A stretch of 64,000 nucleotides of DNA. Source: an uncultured Ruminococcus sp. (GTDB lineage: Bacteria; Bacillota; Clostridia; Oscillospirales; Ruminococcaceae). Below the pieces are notes generated by a model, which made no database searches, was not told the DNA's origin, and saw only the letters and a program-made list of their open reading frames with translations. The first letter of the stretch is position 1. Each line of letters begins with the position of its first letter. The stretch is taken from assembly GCA_902786975.1 (NCBI GenBank), contig CADAES010000019.1:1-64000 (forward strand), written 5' to 3'. Position numbers and translations under genes: made by a program. This document shows positions 50,955-59,282 of the stretch, piece after piece.

Positions 50955-51704
50955 TTGAAAACAAAAAAACTTACATGCATACTTGCCAGCCTTGCGATGA
51001 TCTGCTGTATGGCGGGCTGCTCGGGCAGCAGTTCCTCAGACAAGGATAAGTCGTCAAGCTCGACAAACTCGTCCAGCGCTTCCGAGAGCAGCTCAAAAAG
51101 CGACTCATCGTCGGACAGCGACAGCTCCAAGGCAAGCAGCAAGATAAATGCTATCGGATACGATGTCAAAAGCAGCGAGAGGCTTACAGACAAGCTCAAA
51201 AAGACTTACGCCGACGGCTACAAGGCTTCGATGAAAGCCTCGACAGGCTCGGGCGCAGAGTTGACTATCGCTGTCAAGGGCGGCAAGATATACAGCTCTA
51301 ACAAGGGCACCAGCGAGCACAGAACTATGATATTCTCCGGCGGTTCGAGCGCTACTGTCATCAACAACACCGCAAAGTCATACACCGAGCAGGCTGTCAG
51401 CGACGCTAAGCTGTTCATATCGCAAAACGACCTTCTTTTCGGTCAGGCAGGCGATTTTATCAAGGCGCAGATAGATGAACAGCACGACCTTATCGGTGAG
51501 TTCTACAAGCTCGACAAGAACGTCACGGGCAAGAACGGACAGATGTGCTTCCAGTACCTCGGCAGCACCGGCGAGCTTGCACAGATGACGATAACCTACG
51601 AAGGTTCGGAGGATTTCCCGATATATTTCAGGATAAACGAGCTTACCAGATGTGACGACAAGCAGTTCGAGATACCCGACCTTTCCAAGTTCCAGAAAAA
51701 GTGA
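50955..51704 (+). CDS. Lipoprotein with Ser-rich linker (second of a pair)
   Basis: 249 residues from a TTG at 50955, eight bases after AGGAG; a GTG at 50946 lies inside that site. Lipobox MAGC at about residue 21, a Ser/Asp/Lys linker to about 65, then a domain that ends FEIPDLSKFQKK. It follows the first lipoprotein by 19 bases and is probably a diverged paralogue. Function unknown. Confidence 0.78.
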   Translation: MKTKKLTCILASLAMICCMAGCSGSSSSDKDKSSSSTNSSSASESSSKSDSSSDSDSSKASSKINAIGYDVKSSERLTDKLKKTYADGYKASMKASTGSGAELTIAVKGGKIYSSNKGTSEHRTMIFSGGSSATVINNTAKSYTEQAVSDAKLFISQNDLLFGQAGDFIKAQIDEQHDLIGEFYKLDKNVTGKNGQMCFQYLGSTGELAQMTITYEGSEDFPIYFRINELTRCDDKQFEIPDLSKFQKK

Positions 51705-51735
51705 CCACAGGGCGTCCACCCTTATCGGACTAACT

Positions 51736-51762
51736 AAAGCTTCGCTTCGGCGGAGCTTTTTT
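51736..51762 (+). terminator. Terminator of the lipoprotein pair
   Basis: AAAGCTTCGC-TTCG-GCGGAGCTTT with a UUCG tetraloop, followed by TTTT. Confidence 0.88.
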
Positions 51763-51767
51763 GGTAC

Positions 51768-51796
51768 TTGAATTATTGGCGCAAATGTGTTAAACT
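51768..51796 (+). promoter_or_regulatory. Sigma-A promoter of pheA-ispF
   Basis: TTGAAT (51768-51773), 17 bases, TAAACT (51791-51796). The leader is about 20 bases, so no T-box or attenuator fits. Confidence 0.75.
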
Positions 51797-51818
51797 ATTA
51801 CTGACTGGAGTGATTTCA

Positions 51819-52937
51819 ATGGAGCTTGAACAGATAAGAGAACAGATAAACGGTATAGACGATAAGATAACTCAGCTGTTTGTGGAGCGTATGAAGCTTT
51901 GCGGCGAGGTCGCAAGATACAAGCTGGAAAACGGGCTGCCTGTATTTCAGGGGGACAGAGAGAAGGCTGTGCTGGAGCGTGTCGCAAAGCTGTGCCCCGA
52001 CGACCTCAAAATTTCGTCCGAGGTGCTTTACCAGACGATAATGGACATTTCAAAATGCAGTCAGTACAGAAATTTCTTTGCCCACAAAAACAAGATAGTT
52101 TCGCAGGAGCTTGATATGTCGGGCGATAAGACGGTAGCTGTGCCGGGAACGAGCGGCTCGTTTTCGCACATCGCAGCCATGCGCCTTTTCAAAAACGGGA
52201 AAACGGTTTTTTACGACCAGTTCGAGGACGTTTTCGACGCCGTTGACAAGGGAAATGCGCAATTCGGTGTCGTGCCGATAGCCAACTCGACTGCCGGCTC
52301 GGTCACTACGACCTACGAGCTTTTGAAAAAGTACGATCTGAAGATATGCGGTACGACAAAGCTTAGGATATCCCACTGTCTTGCGGCTAAGAAGGGTTTG
52401 TCGCTTTCGGATATAAAAATAGTTTACTCGCACGAGCAGGCTCTCGCTCAATGCTCGGGCTTTATAAAGGAGCACGGCTTCAAGGCTCACAGCTACGCTA
52501 ACACGGCGCTTGCGGCGGAATATGTAAGCGGGTGTGACGGAGCTGTCGGTGCGATATGTTCGCAGGACTGCGCTGTGCTCAACGGACTGGAGATACTCGC
52601 AGAGGACATCGCAAACGCAAAGGAGAACTACACGAGATTTATCGTCATCTCAAAGCAGACGCTTTGCCCGAAAAACGCAGATATAGTTTCGGTATCGCTT
52701 TCGCTGCCGCACGAAAAATCTGCGCTTTACAGACTGCTGACCAAATTCTCGGTCGCAGGTCTTAATCTGCTGATGATAGAGTCCCGCCCGCTTGCAAACA
52801 CGGATTTCGATGCGGTATTCTATCTCGATTTCCAGGGCAGCATTAACGACCCGCAGGTAGCTATGCTTCTCAACGAGCTTGAACAGGAGCTTTCATATTT
52901 CAAATTTCTTGGCAACTATGAGGAAATATCGGATTAA
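51819..52937 (+). CDS. pheA: Bifunctional chorismate mutase / prephenate dehydratase (P-protein)
   Basis: 372 residues from ATG 51819 (TGGAG upstream). Chorismate mutase domain (about 1-90; LEQIREQINGIDDKI, FVERMKL); prephenate dehydratase (about 105-280; VPGTSGSFSH, VVPIANSTAGSV, the catalytic Thr in ENYTRFIVI); and a C-terminal ACT domain (about 290-372; ALYRLLTKFSVAGLNLLMIESRP) where Phe feedback binds. It converts chorismate to phenylpyruvate. Followed 18 bases later by ispF. Confidence 0.95.
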   Translation: MELEQIREQINGIDDKITQLFVERMKLCGEVARYKLENGLPVFQGDREKAVLERVAKLCPDDLKISSEVLYQTIMDISKCSQYRNFFAHKNKIVSQELDMSGDKTVAVPGTSGSFSHIAAMRLFKNGKTVFYDQFEDVFDAVDKGNAQFGVVPIANSTAGSVTTTYELLKKYDLKICGTTKLRISHCLAAKKGLSLSDIKIVYSHEQALAQCSGFIKEHGFKAHSYANTALAAEYVSGCDGAVGAICSQDCAVLNGLEILAEDIANAKENYTRFIVISKQTLCPKNADIVSVSLSLPHEKSALYRLLTKFSVAGLNLLMIESRPLANTDFDAVFYLDFQGSINDPQVAMLLNELEQELSYFKFLGNYEEISD

Positions 52938-52955
52938 GAAAGGTCGGTGCTGAAA

Positions 52956-53477
52956 ATGAGGATAGGTCACGGTTACGACGTTCACAGGCTGGTCGAGGGA
53001 AGAAAGCTGATACTCGGCGGTGTGCAGATATTCCACAACAAGGGTCTGCTCGGACACTCCGACGCAGATGTGCTGACGCACGCTATTATGGACTCTCTGC
53101 TCGGGTCGCTTGCGCTGGGCGATATAGGAAAGCTGTTCCCCGACACCGATCCCCGGTACAAGGGCGCTAACAGCATCGAGCTTCTCAGACAGGTCGCCAG
53201 ACTTATCGACCAGAAGGGCTACCGGATAGTAAACATCGACGCTACGGTATGTGCGCAGAAGCCCAAGCTTTCGCCACACATCAACCAGATGCGTTTTCGC
53301 ATAGCAAGAGCCTGCGGTATAGATATGTCACAGGTCTCGGTAAAGGCTACGACCGAGGAGGGTCTCGGCTTCACGGGAAGCATGGAGGGTATCTCCGCAA
53401 CAGCCGTGTGCCTTGTCAACGAAAAATCGTTCGGCTTTTTCGGCGCTTTTTCGGGCAATATGCCGTTTTTGAAATAA
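52956..53477 (+). CDS. ispF: 2-C-methyl-D-erythritol 2,4-cyclodiphosphate synthase
   Basis: 173 residues from ATG 52956, the conserved [12 protein letters not shown] start. Zinc ligands in GYDVH and a later His, [18 protein letters not shown] and the [10 protein letters not shown] motif. It makes the cyclodiphosphate of the MEP isoprenoid pathway. The C-terminus is about 13 residues longer than usual ([19 protein letters not shown]). Confidence 0.95.
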   Translation: MRIGHGYDVHRLVEGRKLILGGVQIFHNKGLLGHSDADVLTHAIMDSLLGSLALGDIGKLFPDTDPRYKGANSIELLRQVARLIDQKGYRIVNIDATVCAQKPKLSPHINQMRFRIARACGIDMSQVSVKATTEEGLGFTGSMEGISATAVCLVNEKSFGFFGAFSGNMPFLK

Positions 53478-53574
53478 CTCTGCGCGGAGCTGTCTTCCCC
53501 GCTTTCTTTGTTATGTGTGCCGCAAAAGTCTCAGCGGTGCATTGTGAACAAAGTGAAAATATTAAAAAATCGGC

Positions 53575-53603
53575 TTGACAGCACTGCAAAAAAGTGATAT
53601 ACT
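53575..53603 (+). promoter_or_regulatory. Sigma-A promoter of aroF
   Basis: TTGACA (53575-53580), 17 bases, TATACT (53598-53603). Confidence 0.9.
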
Positions 53604-53670
53604 TTAACACATAAAAGCTTAAAAGGGTAAAAGCGCTAAAGCACAGAGATATAGAAAGGAAAGAATAACA

Positions 53671-54690
53671 ATGATCATTATCTTTAACTCACAAGCCACA
53701 AAGGACAACATTCAGGAGCTTATTGCGGACATTCACGCAAAGGGTCTTAAAACTCACCTCAGCGAGGGCGACCAGACCACTCTTGTCGGCGTTATCGGCG
53801 ACACGACAAAGCTGGACATCGACAACATCAAGAGCGCAAGCTATATCGCCGATGTAAAGAGAGTTTCCGAGCCTTACAAGAAAGCTAACCGCAAGATGCA
53901 CCCGGAGGATTCGTATATAAAGGTAACTGACAAGGTCACATTCGGCGAGGGCGTTTTCAACGTTATCGCAGGTCCCTGCTCGGTCGAGACGGAGGAGCAG
54001 ATAATCGAGGTCGCTCAGGACGTGAAGAAAAGCGGTGCTACCCTGCTCAGGGGCGGAGCTTTCAAGCCGAGAACGTCGCCTTACTCCTTCCAGGGTCTCG
54101 CAGGCGAGGGTCTGAAGCTTCTGCTGGAGGCTAAAAAGGCTACCGGACTGCCGATCGTTACGGAGATCATGAATCTTGTACATCTGGATATGTTTGAGGA
54201 CGTTGACGTTATCCAGGTCGGCGCAAGAAATATGCAGAATTTCGACCTGCTCAAGGAGCTTGGAAAGTGCAGAAAACCAATCCTTCTCAAAAGAGGTCTT
54301 GCAAACACCATTGAAGAATGGCTGATGAGTGCTGAGTACATCATGGCAGGCGGAAACGATAACGTTATCCTTTGCGAAAGAGGCATCAGGACATTTGAGA
54401 CTGCAACGAGAAACACGCTGGATATCTCGGCTGTACCGATGCTCAAGCACAAGACCCACCTGCCTATCATTATTGACCCCAGCCACGCAACAGGTATCTC
54501 ATGGATGGTGCCGCAGCTTGCCAAGACTGCTGTTGCAGCAGGCGCTGACGGTCTTATGGTCGAGGTACACAATGACCCGCCGAAGGCTTGGTGCGACGGC
54601 GCTCAGTCGCTCAATCCAAAGCAGTTCGACGACCTTATGACAGACCTTAAACGCAGAGTTGAATTTGAAGGAAAGAGATTTTACATCTGA
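53671..54690 (+). CDS. aroF: 3-deoxy-7-phosphoheptulonate synthase (DAHP synthase)
   Basis: 339 residues. An N-terminal ferredoxin-like regulatory domain (about 1-70) is fused to the beta/alpha barrel with IAGPCSVET, GGAFKPRTSPYSFQG, QVGARNMQNF, KRGLANTIEEW and IIDPSHATG. This is the type I-beta enzyme of Thermotoga/Clostridia, first step of the shikimate pathway, inhibited by Tyr or Phe in relatives. It lies next to pheA-ispF but has its own promoter. Confidence 0.96.
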   Translation: MIIIFNSQATKDNIQELIADIHAKGLKTHLSEGDQTTLVGVIGDTTKLDIDNIKSASYIADVKRVSEPYKKANRKMHPEDSYIKVTDKVTFGEGVFNVIAGPCSVETEEQIIEVAQDVKKSGATLLRGGAFKPRTSPYSFQGLAGEGLKLLLEAKKATGLPIVTEIMNLVHLDMFEDVDVIQVGARNMQNFDLLKELGKCRKPILLKRGLANTIEEWLMSAEYIMAGGNDNVILCERGIRTFETATRNTLDISAVPMLKHKTHLPIIIDPSHATGISWMVPQLAKTAVAAGADGLMVEVHNDPPKAWCDGAQSLNPKQFDDLMTDLKRRVEFEGKRFYI

Positions 54691-54708
54691 TAAAGTATAT
54701 AAATTAAT

Positions 54709-54750
54709 AAGCGGCCGCTTGACAAAACTCAGGCGGTCGTTGTATTATTT
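54709..54750 (+). terminator. Probable terminator of aroF
   Basis: A 9-bp stem with two G:T pairs (AGCGGCCGC with GCGGTCGTT), then GTATTATTT. It overlaps the -35 region of the next promoter. Confidence 0.5.
54719..54748 (+). promoter_or_regulatory. Probable promoter of the sigma factor operon
   Basis: TTGACA (54719-54724), 18-base spacer, TATTAT (54743-54748). Confidence 0.6.
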
Positions 54751-54836
54751 AAAGTAAACAAATAAAAATATTTCAAATGATGTGACCGGCTGCCCTCCGG
54801 CTGCGTCTATGTTTATAGAAAGCGAGGTGACCGACC

Positions 54837-55391
54837 GTGGTAGACGAAAAAATAATAGACTTATTCTGGTTAAGGTCAGAGGAGGCTATCACCCAGACCA
54901 AGAACAGCTATGAGCCGTATTGCAGGGCGATATGCTCAAATATCCTTTCAAACAGGCTCGACACAGAGGAGTGTATCAGCGATGCATATATGAAGCTGTG
55001 GGAAACTATACCGCCGCAGAGGCCACGGTCGCTGAGAGCCTACCTTTCAAAGATCGTGCGCAACCTTGCACTTGACAGATACAGAAATATCAATTCCGAA
55101 AAGCGTGGCGGAAAGCAGGCAAAGCTCGTTTTTGAGGAGATACAGGAGTTTATCTCGCAGGACGCTGAGGAGCTTGCGGACGAGCTTACGCTGCGTGATG
55201 CGATAAACAGCTTTCTGGAGGACCTCGATCCGGATGTGAGGACAGTGTTCGTTCAGAGATACTGGTATTTCCTTTCGGTAAGGCAGATAGCCGACATTCA
55301 CGGAATGGGTCAGAGCAAGGTGAAAATGACGCTGAAACGAACAAGAGATAAACTTAAAGAACATCTGAAAAAGGAGGGACTGGACATATGA
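54837..55391 (+). CDS. ECF-type RNA polymerase sigma factor
   Basis: 184 residues from GTG 54837 (GAGGTG seven bases before). Sigma region 2 (about 25-95: DTEECISDAYMKLWETIP, RAYLSKIVRNLALDRYR) and region 4 (about 125-180: FVQRYWYFLSVRQIADIHGMGQSKVKMTLKRTRDKLKEHL). It directs polymerase to promoters of an unknown regulon. Its stop overlaps the start of the membrane protein (ATGA), the classic arrangement for a sigma factor and its anti-sigma. Confidence 0.9.
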   Translation: MVDEKIIDLFWLRSEEAITQTKNSYEPYCRAICSNILSNRLDTEECISDAYMKLWETIPPQRPRSLRAYLSKIVRNLALDRYRNINSEKRGGKQAKLVFEEIQEFISQDAEELADELTLRDAINSFLEDLDPDVRTVFVQRYWYFLSVRQIADIHGMGQSKVKMTLKRTRDKLKEHLKKEGLDI

Positions 55392-56545
55392 GAGGAATGA
55401 AGACCTCACGGGCTATCGGCGAAATAGACGAGAAATTCATAGAAGAAGCCGCACCCGGTAAAAGGATAACAGTCAAGGTATTCCCGTGGAAGGCAACGGC
55501 GATAGCGGCTTGTCTTGCGCTTGTGATATGTATTGGTACTATGGCGGTGATGTTCGGCAAAAGCGAGTTCGAGACCGCCGACGAGACCTCATCGTCATCG
55601 CAGCAAAGCAGCACGCTCGACAGTTCCGAAAGCAAAGCCGAGCAAAGCAGCGCTGCCGACAGCAAGTCCGACAGCAAGACCGACAGCAGCAGCGACAGCA
55701 GTACCGTTACGCCCGACGACAGTTCAAAGCCGGACATCGCAAAGGAAGCGACCTGGGCGGAAATGAGTTCGAGCGAACGCTTCAACGAGCTTAAACAGTC
55801 GTACAATTTCGGCAAAAGGATAACCTTCCATTCAAGAAACGCCGAGATAAGCAAGGAAAAGACAGGAGCTATGCTTTACAACACCTGCGTTGAGGGCTAC
55901 GACTTCCGCACCGAAACGACACACCACGCACTCGCCGACGTTTACAGCATTAACGGCATTTCGACAAGTACCGCAGTCGCTGTCGTGCTCATTGACGACC
56001 CGAGGATAGACGAGCTGTATTCAAGCTGCGGCGGAGATTACGTCAAGATAAGAGAACGTCTGGGCATTAGCGACGAGGGCGGAAAATACATCGTTTACAT
56101 CAACCCCGCATTTGAAGCGAACGACCTTTACAGCTTCGCAATGGCACTGGGTCTGAAAACAGAGGCTTCCTATCCCAACGCTTACCGCACAGAGGAGAAC
56201 GGCAAGACAGTTTCGTACAGCGGCATAGACAGAAGCAGCGTATGGGATCTGCTGTTTGCAAACGGCGCAAACGACCCTGCTGTCAGCGACCCCGACGGAT
56301 TCCTCACAAAGGGCGAGCACAAGACGCTTATATCGCTCAGCGTTGATTGCGAATCTATCGGAAGCAAAGGCCTCAGCATCACGCTCACCGAGGACGGCTA
56401 TCTTGTTACCAATCTCCTGTCAAGCGCAAGGGTATACAACATCGGCAAGGTAAAGACCGAAAGGTTCGTAAACTATGTGCTTGCAAACGGCAGCGGAAAG
56501 CAGATCGACACAGACAGCACCGAAAGCTCACAGGCTGCAGCTTGA
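55388..56545 (+). CDS. Membrane protein, probable anti-sigma partner
   Basis: 385 residues. A short cytoplasmic N-terminus (about 1-35: EIDEKFIEEAAPGK), one membrane span (about 36-58), a Ser/Asp/Lys linker (about 65-120), then an outside domain of about 260 residues. The short inner part and the 4-base overlap with the sigma gene suggest a membrane-bound regulator of that sigma factor, although no standard zinc anti-sigma motif (HxxxCxxC) is present. The outer domain is unknown. Confidence 0.75.
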   Translation: MRGMKTSRAIGEIDEKFIEEAAPGKRITVKVFPWKATAIAACLALVICIGTMAVMFGKSEFETADETSSSSQQSSTLDSSESKAEQSSAADSKSDSKTDSSSDSSTVTPDDSSKPDIAKEATWAEMSSSERFNELKQSYNFGKRITFHSRNAEISKEKTGAMLYNTCVEGYDFRTETTHHALADVYSINGISTSTAVAVVLIDDPRIDELYSSCGGDYVKIRERLGISDEGGKYIVYINPAFEANDLYSFAMALGLKTEASYPNAYRTEENGKTVSYSGIDRSSVWDLLFANGANDPAVSDPDGFLTKGEHKTLISLSVDCESIGSKGLSITLTEDGYLVTNLLSSARVYNIGKVKTERFVNYVLANGSGKQIDTDSTESSQAAA

Positions 56546-56557
56546 TAAAATAGAAAA

Positions 56558-56594
56558 AACAGCTATACTCAGCAAAAAACTGTGTATAGCTGTT
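56558..56594. terminator. Bidirectional terminator
   Basis: An 11-bp perfect stem AACAGCTATAC / GTATAGCTGTT between the convergent membrane protein and glycosyltransferase genes; T runs follow on the minus strand (TTTTTTC) and weakly on the plus strand. Confidence 0.85.
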
Positions 56595-56600
56595 TTGTTG

Positions 56601-57710
56601 TCATACTATGCTTTCGTAGACCGACTTGTACTGCTTCACGATGTCGTCCCAGGTGAAGCGGCTGCAAAGCTTTGTGCAGTTTGCGGATATCTGCGGGTAG
56701 CTCCGGCAGACAAGCTTTATCTTCTCGGCGATATCGGCGGGGTCATTGTCATCGACCGCAAAGCCTGCTGTGCCTTCCTTGAACTGTCCGTCAAAGCCCT
56801 GTCCCTTAGTGTAGATAACGGGAAGCCCCTGGCTCATAGCCTCGGCATAGACAAGCCCGAACGTTTCGGAATGTGAGGGCATCACAAAGATATCGCTCTT
56901 TCGGTAGACGTTTATCAGTCTTTCCTTCTCGACCGCCTTATAGCATTTTGTATACGGGTCGCTTCTGACTGCGGCAGCCTCGGCTTTGTCGTCTATCCTG
57001 CCGATAACGGTGAGGCGGGTATCGTAATACTGCGCACGGAGTATCTCCATCGCCTTCTGGACAGCGGGGATATTCTTGTTCTTATCAATGCGCCCTGCAT
57101 AAACGAGCGAAAGCTCTCTGGTCGTCGGACCGATATCAGAGTGTCTGAGGTATCTGTTCTCGTGCCAGAAATCGTCGATACCGTTGGGCACTATCATCGA
57201 CTTGGCTCTTATCTGTCTGCGGTACTTTGCGGGGACGTATTTGTGAAGCACCTTTTCAAGCGAGACCTCCGATAGGAAGAACACCCTGCTTGCATTGAGC
57301 ATTATCTCAACGCCTCTGCTTCGCAGGTAAACGGCAACTCTGAAAAACGTGTCGATATCCGTTCCCCTGACGGCTACGACATACGGCTTGCCGTATCGTT
57401 TCGAGAGGTTCATCGCAGTATTTCCGTCGGTGAAAAGCGTATAAGCGTGGATACAGTCAAAGTCCTTTACTCTGAACTGTCTGCGGATATCACTGATTAT
57501 CTTTGCCTGCTTGCGGTCAAAAAGGACTCTGTCCCACTTGTTGAAACACTCCGAGACACAGACGTTTTCGTTAAGGTCGATAACAGACCTGTTCTTGTCG
57601 TAGGTTGCGACATAGACGCTGTTTTCGACGCCGAGATCCCCAAGATGCTCGGTCATGGTCTGGTGCAGGGTCGTGAGAAAATAGTTTGAATTTATATGCA
57701 GAACTTTCAT
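56601..57710 (-). CDS. Glycosyltransferase family 4 protein
   Basis: 369 residues, GT-B fold. N-terminal INSNYFLTTLHQTM; C-terminal GRIDKNKNI donor-site strand, and the EX7E motif in SHSETFGLVYAEAMSQGLPVI. It moves a sugar from a nucleotide donor to an unknown acceptor, probably for surface glycans. It follows pyk by 22 bases and is likely co-transcribed. Confidence 0.9.
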   Translation of the reverse strand: MKVLHINSNYFLTTLHQTMTEHLGDLGVENSVYVATYDKNRSVIDLNENVCVSECFNKWDRVLFDRKQAKIISDIRRQFRVKDFDCIHAYTLFTDGNTAMNLSKRYGKPYVVAVRGTDIDTFFRVAVYLRSRGVEIMLNASRVFFLSEVSLEKVLHKYVPAKYRRQIRAKSMIVPNGIDDFWHENRYLRHSDIGPTTRELSLVYAGRIDKNKNIPAVQKAMEILRAQYYDTRLTVIGRIDDKAEAAAVRSDPYTKCYKAVEKERLINVYRKSDIFVMPSHSETFGLVYAEAMSQGLPVIYTKGQGFDGQFKEGTAGFAVDDNDPADIAEKIKLVCRSYPQISANCTKLCSRFTWDDIVKQYKSVYESIV

Positions 57711-57732
57711 TGAAAAGCTCCTTTCGGAAATA

Positions 57733-59148
57733 TCACGCTTTTTCGACCTTCAGAAGATTTGTAGTTCCGCTTATGCCAAGAGGCACACCTGCGGTGACTA
57801 CGACGAGGTCGCCCTTATTCAGCCAGCCCTTTTTGAGCGAGACGTCAAGAGCGTGTCTGATAAGGTCGTCGGTGTTGTCCTTTTCGTCCATAAGACCTGC
57901 TTCGATGCCCCAGCTGAGATTGAGCTGGTGGCAGGTCGTTTCATCGGTGGTAAGTGCGATTATCGGGCAGTTCGGTCTGAACTTGGAAAGCGTCCTTGCC
58001 GTACCGCCGCTTTTTGTAACGGTAAGTATCGCAGCGGCTTTGAGGTCGTGTGCGGTAGTTACGCAGGCGTGAGCGATAGCGTCGGTTATAGTCGGGTCGG
58101 TATCGTCGATATGCTTTTTGAAGCGTCCGACATAGTCGATAGCGCCCTCGGTCGTTTCGGCTATCCTGCTCATCGTTCTGACAGCCTGCACGGGATACTT
58201 GCCCGCAGCGGTCTCGCCGGAGAGCATTATAGCGGAGCTTCCGTCGTAGATAGCGTTGGCGACGTCGGTTATCTCGGCTCTTGTCGGTCTTGCGTTGGAT
58301 ATCATCGACTCGAGCATCTGGGTTGCGGTGATAACGTTCTTGCCCGCATTGTAAGCTTTGCGGATAAGTCTTTTCTGGATAGCGGGTATCTTCTCAAACG
58401 GTATCTCCACGCCCATATCGCCTCTTGCGACCATTATTCCGTCGGCGGCTTCGAGTATCTCGTCGATATTATCAACGCCCTGTGCGTTCTCTATCTTAGC
58501 GATTATCCTCGGGTTGAACCAGCCAAGCGACTGGGTGAATTTTCTGAGGTAGATAACGTCCGCACCCGTTCTTACGAACGAAGCGGCGATATAGTCAAAG
58601 CCCATTTTTGCGCCGAACTCGAGGTCCTTCATATCCGCATCGGAGATATACGGCATCGAGAGGTTGACATCGGGGACGTTTATGCCCTTGCGGTCGGAAA
58701 CGACACCGCCCCTTATCACTCTGCACACGATATCGGTAGCATTTACGCTTTCGGCTCTCAGCTCGATAGCGCCGTCGTTTATCAGGATAGCTGTGCCGAG
58801 GGTAACGTCCTTGGGAAGGTTGGGGAACGTCACGGAGCAGACTGTGCTGTCGCCGACGACGTCACGGGTGGTCAGCGTAAAGGTATCGCCGTCGTTTATC
58901 GTTTCCTTGCCGTTTGCAAAGGTGCCGAGCCTTACCTCAGGGCCCTTTGTATCGAGCAGAGTTGCGATATTCAGCCCCAGCTCGTCACGCAGACGGCAGA
59001 CCTGTCTGAATCTTTTTTCGTGAACGCTGTGGTCGGAATGGGAGAAGTTGAATCTGGCAACGTCCATTCCGCTTTGCATCATCTCACGGAGTATATCGTC
59101 ATCGTCCGTTGATGGACCTATGGTACATACAATTTTGGTTTTTTTCAT
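57733..59148 (-). CDS. pyk: Pyruvate kinase
   Basis: 471 residues from ATG 59146-59148 (GGAGG before). Motifs: KIVCTIGPSTD, ARFNFSHSD, LDTKGPEVRLG, the metal site and catalytic Lys in IIAKIENAQGVDN, and VARGDMGVEIP, TATQMLESM. It turns PEP and ADP into pyruvate and ATP. It lacks the C-terminal PEP-utilising extension seen in Bacillus enzymes. Confidence 0.97.
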   Translation of the reverse strand: MKKTKIVCTIGPSTDDDDILREMMQSGMDVARFNFSHSDHSVHEKRFRQVCRLRDELGLNIATLLDTKGPEVRLGTFANGKETINDGDTFTLTTRDVVGDSTVCSVTFPNLPKDVTLGTAILINDGAIELRAESVNATDIVCRVIRGGVVSDRKGINVPDVNLSMPYISDADMKDLEFGAKMGFDYIAASFVRTGADVIYLRKFTQSLGWFNPRIIAKIENAQGVDNIDEILEAADGIMVARGDMGVEIPFEKIPAIQKRLIRKAYNAGKNVITATQMLESMISNARPTRAEITDVANAIYDGSSAIMLSGETAAGKYPVQAVRTMSRIAETTEGAIDYVGRFKKHIDDTDPTITDAIAHACVTTAHDLKAAAILTVTKSGGTARTLSKFRPNCPIIALTTDETTCHQLNLSWGIEAGLMDEKDNTDDLIRHALDVSLKKGWLNKGDLVVVTAGVPLGISGTTNLLKVEKA

Positions 59149-59177
59149 AGCTTTGCCTCCTATCAGATACACATTGT

Positions 59178-59206
59178 ATTATACACCAAATCTTGTTCAA
59201 AGTCAA
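59178..59206 (-). promoter_or_regulatory. Sigma-A promoter of pyk
   Basis: Minus-strand TTGACT (59201-59206), 17 bases, TATAAT (59178-59183). Confidence 0.88.
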
Positions 59207-59224
59207 CTGCGCTCGCACAATATA

Positions 59225-59261
59225 TACAAAAAAGCACTGTGTTTTTTGTACACAGTGCTTT
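59225..59261 (-). terminator. Terminator of the PP2C gene
   Basis: AAAGCACTGTG / CACAGTGCTTT perfect 11-bp stem (59231-59241 with 59251-59261), then TTTTTTG on the minus strand. Confidence 0.88.
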
Positions 59262-59282
59262 GTTTTAGTGCTTTGTTTTTTA

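Noticed and set aside
57853..59112. Plus-strand reading frame of 419 codons
   Set aside because: It is antisense to pyruvate kinase, with no start site signals; long antisense frames are common here because of codon bias.
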